DNA of 64,000 nt from Apiotrichum sp. Y4204 (taxonomy: Eukaryota; Basidiomycota; Tremellomycetes; Trichosporonales; Trichosporonaceae), in NCBI GenBank assembly GCA_025531455.1, contig JAMYHL010000040.1, positions 186,001 to 250,000 of the forward strand. Reading direction: 5' to 3'. Position 1 is the first letter of the stretch, and each line of letters opens with the position of its first letter. Made by a program: the position numbers and the translations under genes. Below, in pieces: positions 23,101 to 34,900 of this stretch. Below the pieces are notes generated by a model. The model saw only the letters and a list, made by a program, of their open reading frames with translations. It did no database searches and had not been told where the DNA came from.

Positions 23101-23480
23101 CCGATAAGACGCTTGTCGAGTCCTATCGTTCTGAGACTGCTGCAAAGGAGAAGCAGATCGCTGAGCTCACCAACACGCGTCACCCCGAGGTGTTCCAGGT
23201 CACTCAATGCGCTGCCTGTGGTGGACAGCTCGACCTGCCCGCTGTTCACTTCATGTGCAAGCACAGCTACCACCAGCGTTGTCTCTCGGACTCCGATCCT
23301 GAGTGCATCCTGTGCTCACAACAGCACGCCATGGTCCGAGAAATTCGCCGCAACCAGACGCGTTTGGCGGATCGTCACGACCTTTTCCTTTCCGAGGTGC
23401 ACGATGCGGAGGACGGCTTTGCGGTTGTGGCTGGCGCGTTCAGCAGAGGGTTGTTCCAGAAGGACGTAGAGGTGGCATGA
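20181..23480 (+). CDS. VPS11: Vacuolar sorting protein Vps11/Pep5 (HOPS/CORVET core, RING)
   Basis: Vps11 is the core subunit of the HOPS and CORVET tethering complexes that drive fusion at endosomes and vacuoles. Five exons (20181-20630, 20668-21345, 21387-21620, 21658-22020, 22062-23480) join to 1047 residues. The protein has an N-terminal beta-propeller region (VSAVALTSNLSHLAIGLGDGTVLLYRH), a clathrin-heavy-chain-like alpha-solenoid (LTRLEEHSTSAKLDILYKRNLYTLALGLA; AIRVCRQAGFFEHATYLARKY) and a C-terminal RING-H2 (CAACGGQLDLPAVHFMCKHSYHQRCL...CILC). The start is the ATG at 20181 (MAGPSRG); the in-frame extension upstream is not protein-like. Intron 3 uses a GTTGGT donor. It converges with BET4, with about 12 bp between stops. 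Confidence 0.94.
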
Positions 23481-23492
23481 TACCAGCCTGCA

Positions 23493-24830
23493 TTAGTGCA
23501 GGTGCAGGACTGTTAGGTGTACATCATAAAGCAGTACGGTATACCCAGGATTACAATAATCATCATTCTATTGTTGGCTTGCTGTCTGGTCAGGGACTGC
23601 ATGCAATCGCACTCACCTAGCTCGCGGTATCGTTCCTTCCTATCTTCGTCAATGACTGCCAACCGCTCCAGGATGGTTTTGGCATCTGCACGGTTCTTGG
23701 TCCGTTCTGCGTCCGATGTGGACGGGAGGCGCGCCGAGAGAAGAAGGTAGTGTGCGAGGGAGTTCATGCACCACTTTGCGTCCGGTTCCGCATCGTACAG
23801 TTCCCTAATATTAGACACCTCGCGTGCAAGGACAGCCGGCGATGGGTCTTGAGTTCAGCAGAGAACACGCAATCTACGCACCAGTCCCAATTAGCCAACG
23901 GTGGTAGAGCCACCCAGACTGGTCTCCCGGGTCCGTCCAAAGGGCGTTGGTCACAAGCTCAAACTCTGGATGTAAGCTATGATAAAACTCGAACGGCTCA
24001 CCATGGTCCTTCTCCCGTGCGATTTCTTCAGGCGACAGGCCCTCCCACGCACGACCCAGCAGTTTCGTCCGGTAGTGCCAAGCGGAGAAGTTTGAAAAGT
24101 TGCTCTCAATCTTCTTGGTAGTGTACTTGAGCTCATCGGCCGGCGTACGTGTGGAGCTGAGAGGGGGTGGCAACGACGCAATGACATAGCGGCGGTATCC
24201 CCAAGCGTGGACTGGAATGAGCACACCTCTGCGCCTGCATGTCACACTCACAGTTGCGCGCGTCCGAGTCTAGGATCTTCTCCACGACCATAAGCTCCAT
24301 CTTCCAGAGCTCGTTCCGCCAGCCCTCAGAGTCGCCAGGCCCCGCCGGCACGTTCTCGAGACACCACTTGCGATGCGTCCAGATCCAGTAGACCTTGGGA
24401 TGAACCTTGAGATATGTCATTGTCAGACGGAGCTCAGATGTGAGTAGCCCGACGACCTCCTCGGGTGTCCTACCCGCGTCAGCCTGTGGGGAATCGAAGA
24501 CTCACGATTGCGGGAAGAGGCCGCGCGTCAGGATATGCCGGCGGTAGTTCCACACGGTGTAGAATTCCGGGTTGAGGTCAAGAATCTCGGTAGTCTTATC
24601 CAGGGCTTCACGCGAGTAGTCATTGGCTTTCTTCTGCATCAAGTCTCAGCAAGTGCCGTAGCCTGGTGCTCACCCTCGCAAGGACATCTTCTTGCAGCGC
24701 GACGTACGCCTGGATCTTGCCGAGCTCCTTAACGCGCTTGGCCTCTGCGGCCTCGGGCGAGGTCTTGGTCCGCTTTACGCCGTGCTGGAGGTCAGTCTCT
24801 CAACTTCGTGTTGATTGGAAAACCCACCAT
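23493..24830 (-). CDS. BET4: Rab geranylgeranyltransferase alpha subunit (Bet4)
   Basis: Bet4 with Bet2 forms GGTase-II, which prenylates Rab GTPases presented by Rab escort protein. The protein shows repeated PFTA motifs: NPEFYTVWNYRRHIL, HPKVYWIWTHRKWCLE, DARNFHAWGYRRYVI, NFSNFSAWHYRTKLL and DQSGWLYHRWLIGT, then EPDAKWCMNSLAHYLLL. The start ATG (24828-24830) is followed at once by an intron (GTGGGT...CCAG, 24785-24827), joining M|HGVKRTKTSPEAAEAKR. About six introns are inferred, several 36-45 nt. The 3' end is uncertain: splicing of a 107-nt intron (23510-23616) gives RYRELVLHLH and a stop at 23493, while the unspliced frame runs to a stop at 23513. Either way the end nearly touches VPS11. 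Confidence 0.92.
24785..24830 (-). other. Intron immediately after the BET4 start codon
   Basis: Minus strand ATG|GTGGGT...CTCCAG|CACGGCGTA. Retention of the 43-nt intron would terminate translation at a TGA after about ten codons. Confidence 0.7.
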
Positions 24831-25207
24831 GTTAACGTAGCGTATATGAGAGTGGTCGGGAGAAAGTCAAGACCTCGTTCATGATGGCTCCGTCTCCATC
24901 ATCGTCATCGTCATTGAAAACGGGGTGAGCCGTACACCGCACACGCCTCACAAACTCGGCCGGTCGCGCGAGTATCACGGGATGTTTGCGTGAGGTGCAC
25001 GTTTTGACTGGTACCCCGCTTCGGAAAACCCCTCCTGTTCCTGGGCGTTTGTTCAAATCCGAATGGTTCGCCACAAGCTGTCCTTTCTGTCTCTGCGGTG
25101 GAGAGAGAGCAATGTCCAGGCGAGATGGCAAGCAACGAACGTCTTTACTCGGACAACCTCTCCCTCTCTCTCTCACACACACAACCTTGCTTCCACTACA
25201 AAAAAGA
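24831..25207. promoter_or_regulatory. Divergent BET4/MSS51 promoter region
   Basis: Under 0.4 kb. A CT-repeat tract running into CACACACA (about 25157-25186) lies just upstream of the MSS51 start. No gene seen. Confidence 0.4.
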
Positions 25208-26806
25208 ATGATACGCCAAACCAGCAGTCGTGTGCTTTTGCGCGGCGCCCGCCCTCTGCGCATGCGCGCAGCGACGGTCGCCAACATTCGCCTTGCCCCC
25301 TCGCCCGTTGCCTCGACCTCCACCCGCCCGTTCTTCTCCGGCCTGTTCGGCAAGAAGTCCACCGAGAACAAGGTGGTCGCCGAGCCGGAGCCTGAGCCTC
25401 TGTACGGCCAGGACAACCTCTTTCATCTCCTCTCAAAGTCGCCCATTCCCGAGCTGCGTGAGAAGGGCAAGCGCATAGAGACGTACGCCATCTGTCCCGT
25501 TTCGTACGAAAAGTACCACGAGACCAAGCCAGTGAGATTTGAATGCCCCGACTGCGGCTTTCCCACCCACGCTTCGGAGGAACGCTGGATCGAGGGACGC
25601 GAGGAGCATCATGCCGAGGCTTGCCCGCGTCTTCGGGAAGTCAATGAGGACGACCACGACTTCCGTTCGGGACGCCGTCTCAAAGAGCTGCAGAACTTCC
25701 CTGGTGGGTTAAATTCCGGACAGTCAAGAGCAGTCGGCCTGTGATGATTCAAGTTGCTGATTACATTAACAGGTCCTCAGCCGTATGAGCAGGCAGTCTC
25801 CCTTGCTTCTTGGGATTCTTTCCTTTACACCCGTGACTTCGTCTCCGTCGACTCGCCGCGCGCAATCCGTCATGTCTCGAAGGCTCTCACATACCCCATC
25901 TCAGTCTTGTCGGTCCTTCACGAGAACGGGCCTTTCCAAGTGTCCAACAACCGCGTTACTGCTGAGGGCCGGCGTTCTATGGCTGCTCTTCACTCCACGA
26001 TTCATCCTCCGCGCGGAACCACCATTGTGAACACCTCGACGACGCGCCCGATGCCCCCGGTTCGCATCTTCCTTCTCGGAGCGCGCGCGGAGTCCACCCT
26101 CCCAGCTGAGGTGTGGCAGCAGGTTGCTCACCTCTTCCCGAACATCACGTTTAACATTTACTTCATTGGTCCGGAGGTCGGCGTCCCTCACTTGACTGGC
26201 AAGGAGAGGGTCAAGCTGGAGAAGGAGGGTAGCCCGTACGGTGTGCCGTCTGCCAGTCTCATGGCTTCCCCTCAGGTCAAGCTCATCTCCATTCAGAGCG
26301 CGTATGAGGATGTCCACGCGCAGCTCGGTCCATTTGACGCATACCAGGATGTCTTTTTTGCCTTCTCGCCTGGACTTGGGTTCCCGGACCAGTCGCTCGC
26401 CGACAGCCGCCAACCTGGCGACCCGCCGCTTGTCCAGGCCCAGACGTCGTGGCGTACGGCTCTCCAGCAAATCCTAGAGACCAAGTGCGGTCTGTTCTTC
26501 TCCGCTTTCTCTCCGACCGATCTCGCGCGTGATGTCTCCGCCATCTATGGCACTCAGCCTCCCACATCCTCTCCGAATGCGCCATCTGAATACCCGTCGA
26601 GTGTTGCCCTCCCCACTGAGCCTATCCCCCCGATCGAGGGTGTCACCGACGAGTTCGAGCTCATCCTTACTCCCGGCGAAAACCCGTTCGGATCCCGAAA
26701 GTGGGAGATTGCCGAGTGGGACCCACGAGTCGCTGTGAAGACGAACTGGGGCATTTGGGGCATCCGCGGCAAGCGCTACGAGGTCACTTACAAGGACGAG
26801 GAGTAA
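25208..26806 (+). CDS. MSS51: Mitochondrial Mss51 (COX1 translation activator family)
   Basis: In budding yeast Mss51 activates COX1 mRNA translation and couples it to cytochrome oxidase assembly. Two exons (25208-25703, 25773-26806) give 509 residues. The N-terminus is an Arg/Ser-rich presequence (MIRQTSSRVLLRGARPLRMRAATVANIRL). The zinc-binding module follows (YAICPVSYEKYHETKPVRFECPDCGFPTHASEERW...HHAEACPRLREVNEDDHDFRSGRR), then QPYEQAVSLASWDSFLYTRDF and the conserved C-terminal domain (VRIFLLGARAESTLP; FNIYFIGPEVGVPH; FSPGLGFPD). The CPx heme-regulatory context (AICPV, FECPD) is seen. The intron joins FPG|PQPYEQ. Convergent with the F-box/WD40 gene. Confidence 0.93.
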
Positions 26807-26909
26807 TCTGCCTCCAATGTCTTATCATATTTTGCATGCATACCACTCACAGCGTATGAGAGGGCCAGACACTGTATCTTGATGACTAGTTTATGAGAGA
26901 TTGCATTGA

Positions 26910-28557
26910 TCATTGAAACAAACAAGCATAAGGCTTGCCGACCCCGTACATTATCACGCACACCTTCTCCCTCACCGCGGTACAGACGCAGGTGCCTTGG
27001 CGGTCCAGCGTCAATATCGGTTCATCCTGGAACTGGTAGCTCCTGTAGCTGGCGTTCGGGTTTCTAATCTTCACCGGCCATATGGCGCCAGAGGTGCTGG
27101 AACAGTACAGCATCTGCAAGCTTGGGACGACGTCCACAGCCCGCACCGACCCTCTTCGCTCGTCGATGTACTCCCAAGGCACGCTGTCGTCCCACGAATT
27201 GGTAACGACGATCTTGCCCTCGCACGCGGAAACGATACAGTCAGGCTTCCACGCAACGCTCGTCACCCGGTGTCGGCTGTTGCGGAGCTGGATGGCGTGC
27301 GTCCCGGTGAACAGGTCTACGGCGACGAGGAACTTGTACCCCGAGAGGAGAACCTTTGAGCAATCTGGAGACAGCGCAAGTCCGGCGGGATAGCCCGAGT
27401 CCTGGTGGAAACCGTGCCAGTCGTGGAGTACAGTCGGGTTCGGCGAGGTGATGGTCGCCCGGTCGTAGACTACAGTGTCAATGGTAACAGTGCGAAAGGA
27501 TCCTTACCCAAAACACGTCCATCGTGCGAACAAGTTACCAAGTGGTGCATTGTCAACGCCACCCCCGAGACACTCTGGGTATGTTCGTTGAGCATCGTAA
27601 GCAGCGTGACCCGTACGCCTGTCCATTTGGTGTCGTCACCCTGGCCCCAATTCACCTGCCAGATTCTTGCTGACTTATCGCTAGATCCCGTAACGATCAG
27701 CCCACTTTCGACGTCAAAATCGAGGCAGAGCACGCTGCCATCATGTGCAGCCTCAGTGTGGACCACATATGGCCCATACTCAGGATTCTTGCCGTCAAGA
27801 GGTAGAGCAGGAATGCGCCAAATCTTGAATGTGCGATCACGCGAAGCAGAAAGCAGCCATTGGCCTCGAATCCGAGTGACATAGACCTTGGAGCTGTGAG
27901 CCGCAAAAGACCACAGAAAGTTAGGATATACTGCCGGGTCCGACGTCGAGGCGATGGACGCGGCGTCGGCGTCGTCCGAGTCGACACCGTCCCCGTCATA
28001 AGGGTAGTTCCCGAGATTGGACGGATCGTAGGCTCGGTGAGCACCAATGAGTTCCATCTCTTCCCCGATGTATCGTCGTGAACGGATAAGAGTGGGGAAG
28101 TGCACTAGAATTTGGTCGCCTTCCGCTACCTCCGCATCGTCGTCGCAGAGCGGCGCGGCTAGCTCGACTTCCCTCGGCCACAACAGGTCCGCTAGGTATG
28201 ATGTGATTCGATGGGGAATCCGCCATAATGATGAAGATGCCGACAGTGTCGTTGACAAGCCGGGCGCCCAGTTCTGTCCATCCCAGGCGCCTGGAGCAAT
28301 GTGGGTGGGGACGATACGACGGAGGACATCAGGTCGCAGCTGAAGACCTGAGGTGCACTTCAGGAACCGGACCCAGAGTGCTGGAGTCTGCGTTGCATCG
28401 TAGAGTCGCCGCGAGACTAATCCGACGTTGAGAAGTTCAGAAATAGAGAGATGTGATAGAATGTCAACCAGTCTGTAAGGTTATGAGCTTGGATACGTGA
28501 GTTAACAACACACAGTTCGTCGGGAAGTGCTTCAAGGCGTGCGATAGGGTCTCCCAT
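26910..28557 (-). CDS. F-box/WD40-repeat protein (putative SCF substrate receptor)
   Basis: Three exons. The N-terminus is an F-box (MGDPIARLEALPDEL|LVDILSHLSISELLNVGLVSRRLYDATQTPALW) that would bind Skp1. It is completed by a short intron (GTGTGT...TTACAG, about 28474-28514) placed inside the F-box. The rest carries WD40-type blades: NFLWSFAAHSSKVYVTRIRGQWLLSASRDRTFKIWRI, HDGSVLCLDFDVESGLIVTGSSDKSARIWQV and HTQSVSGVALTMHHLVTCSHDGRVLVYD, then HRVTSVAWKPDCIVSACEGKIVVTNS and weaker blades. The second intron (38 nt, about 27473-27510) is also clear. The substrate and named orthologue are not recognisable; an SCF role is inference from the domain pair. Confidence 0.85.
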
Positions 28558-28965
28558 ACTTGAACGGTCACAGGGCACGCGTGCACTCTGCTGTGACCTG
28601 GTGAAATCGTGACAACACGCTGGCGAAAAAGTGACCGCAACTGCAACTGTGGCTGCGACTCGAGATGCAACGAACTGGACGATACCAATGACAGCGGTGA
28701 CGACGAGGAACGAAGTGGAGACAGGCAAGATGAAGAGGTGGACGTTGTGAAACAAACAGCCTTTGTCCTACGGTGGAGGCAGTTTCCCCTGACTGGCAAC
28801 ATGGCACAGACTGCACGCGCCAGGGGCCCAAGCGCCCAGGCTTGTGCGTCACCATCGCGTGTCGAGACTTGAGGCCATCCAGGCCATCCAGTGGACATCC
28901 CGCACAAATGTCCCTGCTCCTCACCATCTATCTCACCACACACACCACAGTCAACACGACAGCAC
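28558..28965. promoter_or_regulatory. Divergent promoter region of the F-box/WD40 and large HEAT-like genes
   Basis: Roughly 0.4 kb. Contains a tandem GGCCATCCA repeat near 28873-28890. No gene seen. Confidence 0.4.
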
Positions 28966-31900
28966 ATGGACATTGAGGAACGCCTCGATGACAACTTTGA
29001 CCCGCGGGCGACGCTGGGAGTCCGCCCAGGCGGTCGCCCGGGGCAAGGCCGCCGCCCGCTTCCCCAGCTGCAGCTTCAACTCGCCCCGTCGTCCGACAGC
29101 ACAACGTCGTCACGTCCGCCATCACCAAGAAACACCAATGTCCGCGTCTCATTGAACACTTCGAATCTGGATAACAGCCCCACGAGATTTGTGTCGGCGG
29201 CGACGGCACTCTCCCACATTACATCCAATACCACCACAGATTCATCCACATCACCAACGGCGAACTTGGGAAGACGACTCCGAAGACCAACTCTTTCCCG
29301 TAAACACAATGCAGCGGAACTCACAGCAAACCGCGGGCAGTATGAAACGCAGAAACTGCTCCAGCATCTTCTCGATCGCCTCGAATCGCGTCGTAAAGGA
29401 CCCGATCTCCTCAACCGAGCTGTTGCCGCTACAAAGTCCACAAACTTGACGGGCAGTAAACATGGCATGGCGCACATCAGCAAAGCTGTTGCAGCGGCGA
29501 CAGTCCGGACAACTACTGCAGCTGGGAAAGCGCTTTCCAGGGGTGACAATGATGATGACGATGACAATTACGATGGCCATGCAACAGCTGACGCCGACTT
29601 CGATACGGACGCCACCTACGACCTCCTGGAGCAAACTCGCGGGCTGCTCATCCTAGCGACGAAACAAGGGTTGGATATCTTTGGTGACTGCGGAATATCT
29701 GCAGTGTCAGCGGCACGGAAAGCTGCCAAAGGTAGGAACAAGTCACGCGTCACTGGGCGATTCGCGTCAATATCGGGTGCAGTGAAGGAGGAGGCCAACA
29801 ACGACGACAACGTATTCGGTGATGGTATGACTGGGACAAACCTGCTCAAGCGTCTTGCAGTTGTTGTCCAGTCTCTTATTGCTACAGACTGCATTCACAC
29901 TACGGTTCGATTTCGCCTCATCAAGCCGCCGTACGCGTTACAGAGTCTCGTTCTTGACGTCGCTGCGTTATTGTATCATAAAGGGGACCTCGAAATCAAG
30001 CTCTTGATGATGAATGCGGTCATCGACGGCCTCTAAACGATGGGCGCTCCTATGAGAGATCGGATATGGCAGTGGCTTGAAGGTCGTATGGGCGAACTTC
30101 TGAGGCAGTTGGCTCGTGAGCGTGGAGGGGTCGCGGATGAGGATGAACCAGTCTTTCAAGGTGAGCACCCGATGGGGATTTATCATGCTGACAAGGCAGA
30201 TCCATTTGCAGCTTCACCAACAACCACTGAAGTGTCTCCAACTGTCCCAACTTTTGCGTTCTCGGCTCCGGAAGATTCCATGCAAACGCCAGTGAAGACG
30301 AAAGGTTGGATGCGCTACTCTCCCTCAAATACACCAACCGTTTCACCAAAAGGACGACAATTCAAATGGCCAGACAACATTGTCGGTGTGTTGTCGACGC
30401 ACGCAACGTCCAACGTCTCCAGCGCTGCTGTTCAGATCGGTGCTCTTGTTCCTCGTATGCTTGTCGCTTTAACCTCCACTATTGACCTGACGACTTCCAA
30501 TCTTACCACAATCCACTCTGTGCATCGCCTCTTCTCTCTGATTCTCACCGCGAAACCTGACACTGGTATCGATGTGCTGGAGCTCATCGCACATGGCCCA
30601 CCCGTTTCTCGTAGGCGAGGAATGGACATCCTCAGCACGTATTACGGCAACACCGTGGGACACAACATTATCGCCCGTCGGCCAGCACTCACCACATATG
30701 TCGCTCACCGCGCCAAATGGGAAACTGGACAAGACCGAGCGTTGCAGGAAGACGATACACACGGCCACTATTACATTCCTTGGCGCGCAGACCCGTCTAA
30801 GGACAAATGCACGCACTGCGACAGCAAGTGTCTCGGCTTCTGTGTCAAGTGCACCCTGTGTTCGGATATCAAGCATTTCAACTGTTTGGACACTGCCTTT
30901 CTGGAAATGTTTCAATACGAAGTGACGATCTTGGCCACCCAGGGCGTCCCGTCACGAGCGGAGACTGTCTGCGTGCGGTTCTCGTTGGTTCCGCCCCGAG
31001 CTGATGAACTGGTCATCAACGGCGGTGCCACCAAGGGCACGATCGAGGCGACAGAGCGCATAATTGGACAACATCGGTTACATCTCGTCAACCTCTTTAC
31101 TCTCACGTTGTGTGACGAATGTAGACAACCGCTGTGGGGAACGACGTGTCAGGCATATGCCTGTCTCAACAAGTGTCAACGGTTCTTCCATCCCGCTTGT
31201 GTCGACGCGATGAGATTTTACAAGGATCCAGCGTGTCATTCTGGCCATCTGGCCTACATCAATCCCGAAGCCACCGACGCGAACCAAATATTAGATCCCT
31301 TCACCACCACTGGTATGGGGATTCACGAGTCGTTCAACCAGTTTAAGAACAAGCTATGCTACGACCCTTCGACACTTACCGCCATGTCGTATGATGAAGT
31401 CGCCTATCTCTACGCCAACGTGTGGCTCCAGCATGAGATTTATCTCAACGGTATCTCTGTCGGCTCATTGCGACTCGTCGACGTGCCCCTAGAGGACGAC
31501 ATCACCGGTATTGCTCTACTGTTGAATCAGTACGAGGTCAAGTTGACGAGCAATCTTCAACCGTCTCCTGCGATGATCGACTTTGCCAATGTGGCTACGG
31601 GTGGAGATATTCCCGACAAGGGTTGTCTCCTTTGGCATGAGCGATATCTTCAATACTGTGCGGCGTTGATTCGTGCTCCGCCGGATCCCTCCCAGAACGG
31701 CGACGATCCGAGTGGAGGGCTGTTGACCGTAGATGGGCTTCTAGGCAGCCCAGATCCGTCTGCAGCAGACCATGAAGCGACGCCACTGGCGTACGAGCAG
31801 GTACCAATGCGCGTTGTTCAGCGGTGTTTGGCCTCGGATCTACAGCTCCGAGATGACCTTGCTGTGTCGACTCTAATGGAGCAATTGCGATGCTTGGGCC

Positions 31901-34900
31901 TTATTGCTGTCCCCAACAAACGAATCGTTGACATTGCGGCAGTCGACGATCCTGCGACCCAAATTGTCACCCCATTACCACTTTTGATAGACTCGTCACC
32001 AGCCGTTGAACTGCTGGTGCTGGCTATCGAAGGTCTTTTGGAGGATATTGATTTAACGGCCAACGAACAGGCTTTGAGCATGCTGATTAAGCTTGCCTGG
32101 CCAACGCAGATGTGCTCGCCCTACGCCATGCTACGACTCGGCGGAGCGGTGATGTCGTGGATTATGGATGAGGTGAGTGGGTTGTGAGCCAACCTGCTGA
32201 TTTCTAGGATGACGTGCTTCATCACATTGTCAAGAACTACGCCAGTAAACGCAAACGTCCACCAGGCGTTCGCAATCCTCCAGGTATGGCGTCTGCCGGT
32301 GGTGGTACAACGGCAGTTGCAGCGTACAAGGACGATCGTGGTAGGCTGCTACGTCACTATGCTCGTCCGTGGCTCGAAGCCCTGTGTCGCCTGGACTCGA
32401 ATGAGTATACGGAACTTGCATACGATCGCAGCAAGCAGATCGACAATCGCTACGAGGTGCTAGATCTTCCAAAGGGCGACGAAGCCGCCGCCCGTATTGC
32501 TGGCATCGCATTAGAGAAGATCACAACTCTTGCGGATGCTGATGTCATGTTCAACGGATCACTCGATCTGTTGACTATGTGGCTCGAAGATCTGGGTAGT
32601 ATCGTTGACGGCGATTTCGTGTTCAAGCCTCTTCCTCGACTTCTGCGCCACGCAAATGGCCGTGAATGGGGTACGGATATCTGGGCACGAGCGGATGAGA
32701 TCAGTGAACGAAATCCAGATGGGTTTGGGCGCGTTTGCCGCTGGTTTCGAGCCCTTACCTTTTCTGGCGTTGTTGTACCATGGTCTGCCATTCTCAACAT
32801 GGTTGACCGTCACTCAGTCGGTCGGTCCATGGACGAATCCCTGTTCGATCTTGTCGTGGCTGTGGACGCCAACTCCGCTCCGAGTGAATCCGACGCATTC
32901 GCCCAACTGTGCAACAACATTTTCATTCCCCTTGCAGTGTCTATGGGATTACGCACCTCAAAGCCGTCGGCTAAGGATGTGGAAATGCTTCGTATCAGCA
33001 TGCTTTCTCTTCTTAAAGCATATGGTACGCCGACCGAGGCCATTGCGGAAACTAGCTTGACTTCGGAGGGCCACGCCAATGTTCTCGCCAGCCACGCGAA
33101 GCGAAAACAGTCAGCGGTGGCTCTGTCAACGGAGCACCCATTGGTGCAGATGCACCCCGAGGTCATATTTGCGGCGGCGCGAATACTTCATCGCGAGGAC
33201 AACCCCGGGGAGCTGATCCTTGATTTCTTATGGCTTGTCTTCTCGAAAGCCACAGGATTGGACAACATCAAAGGTTTTATTCATCACATTGCCGCCGATC
33301 TCTACGAGATACTTTGGCCTCTCTACGATCGCCACGACCTCAACAGACACAGCCGGGCTCGAGTGTTCCTCACCCTCCTCACGATCAACAGCCAACCCAT
33401 TGAGGATATTGTCACAACTGGACTCAAGGGTTCCCAGACGGCTGTAACGCGTGAAAGGCTGTTGGAGTTTGTTCTCGAGCTGGCAGACGACACTCTGGGT
33501 GTGGAGGTAGACGGATGGCGTCGCGCGTCTGTCAGTCTGATTAACATCTTCTTCAACCACGCACTTCAGCCTTTGGAGCCGTGTCCCGAGACTCTTGTCA
33601 TTTGGAAGGCTCTTCTCCCAACGCAACTGGCTGCCATCACTGCCTGCTTTGAGGAGTATCTCGAGATTTGTCCGGATGAGCAGCGCCTGCTGTTGATTGT
33701 CCAGCTATCGAGGCTTCGACCACTTTTACCTGCTTGGCCCAGTACGTACTACGAACTATGCTTTTCTGACCCACAGTAATCGGTTGGCCTATCATCGAAC
33801 AACTTGTCTCGGAACAAGTTAGCTGCATCGAGCAGTTCCAGGACATTGATTCCGTGCAAGCCCAGTCCGCTGTGACGGAGGCACGTAACATACGAGCAGC
33901 AATTCTCGCCCTTGGACTCCAGATGCTATCTGCCGGTGTCCAGTGTGAATGGATGACACTACAACGGTTCCAACAACACGTCGCCGCCGTTTGCGCCCAA
34001 CCCTGGCTTCAAGCCAGTGATACGGTCACGGGGATTTTGTTGCCTGCTCTCAAGACGGTCCTTGACTCCACCGCGCGCACATCCATTCTCGATTCAAATG
34101 GTCGCTTAAAGGAGACGACTCTTGTCGGAGCTCTATTCGTGGCGATTGTTATCAACTTTGCCAACGACTTGCTTGAGCACGACTACATCGTTCAGCGCTG
34201 CATTATCGACATCTTGCTCGTTGTCTTTTTCAAACACAATGTCCAGCCATACGAGCTGTCCGCATTGTCGACGCTCCAAACCTTGTCTGCGTTTGCTGCA
34301 GGGGATAACCCCAGTGAAAACAGACTTCTCGCCCTCCATGTACTTCGCACTGCACAAGCGCGCATGTCCAACGAAAGGTTTTCCCGAGTTCTACCCCCGC
34401 TGTTTGTGCGCGCAGCCGACATTATGTTCAAGGAAATCAAGGCAAAGGGTGATTCGGCCATCATCGATTCATGTCGCGAGTTTCTGCAGGCGTCGATTGA
34501 AGAGTTTGGCAAAGCGGGTCTCTTCCTTCAAGTTTTGCGCACGGATGGACAACAGAGTGATGGCAACAGTACTGCTCCTGAAGCTATCGGACGCGCCATG
34601 GCAGTCACAACGAGTCTGTCCGGAAGCAAGGACAAAAATGTGTGGCTCGACCAAGTCATTCTCGACCTGTGAGTCAGACTCGTTTATCAGAAGCTAAACT
34701 AGTCAGTCCTGAGGCCCTGCGATGGCCTCGTGAGGGAATGTCTCAGGTGTTCCATTCCCTCTCGCGTCTCACCGTCACATTACAGAGTGGTCTCTCGTCT
34801 GACAGTGCACTAGGTAGGCACATGTCATCTTCGGCGCTGACCAGCAGAATTCGGCGCTTTCCTCTCCCGTCTTGGCAAGCAGGCCTCTGAGTGGGACGCT

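Noticed and set aside
30040..32187. Treating 30040 onward as a fully separate gene
   Set aside because: Not excluded, but only one codon separates the stop from the next ATG in the same frame, leaving no room for a 3' end and a promoter, so one locus is the simpler reading.
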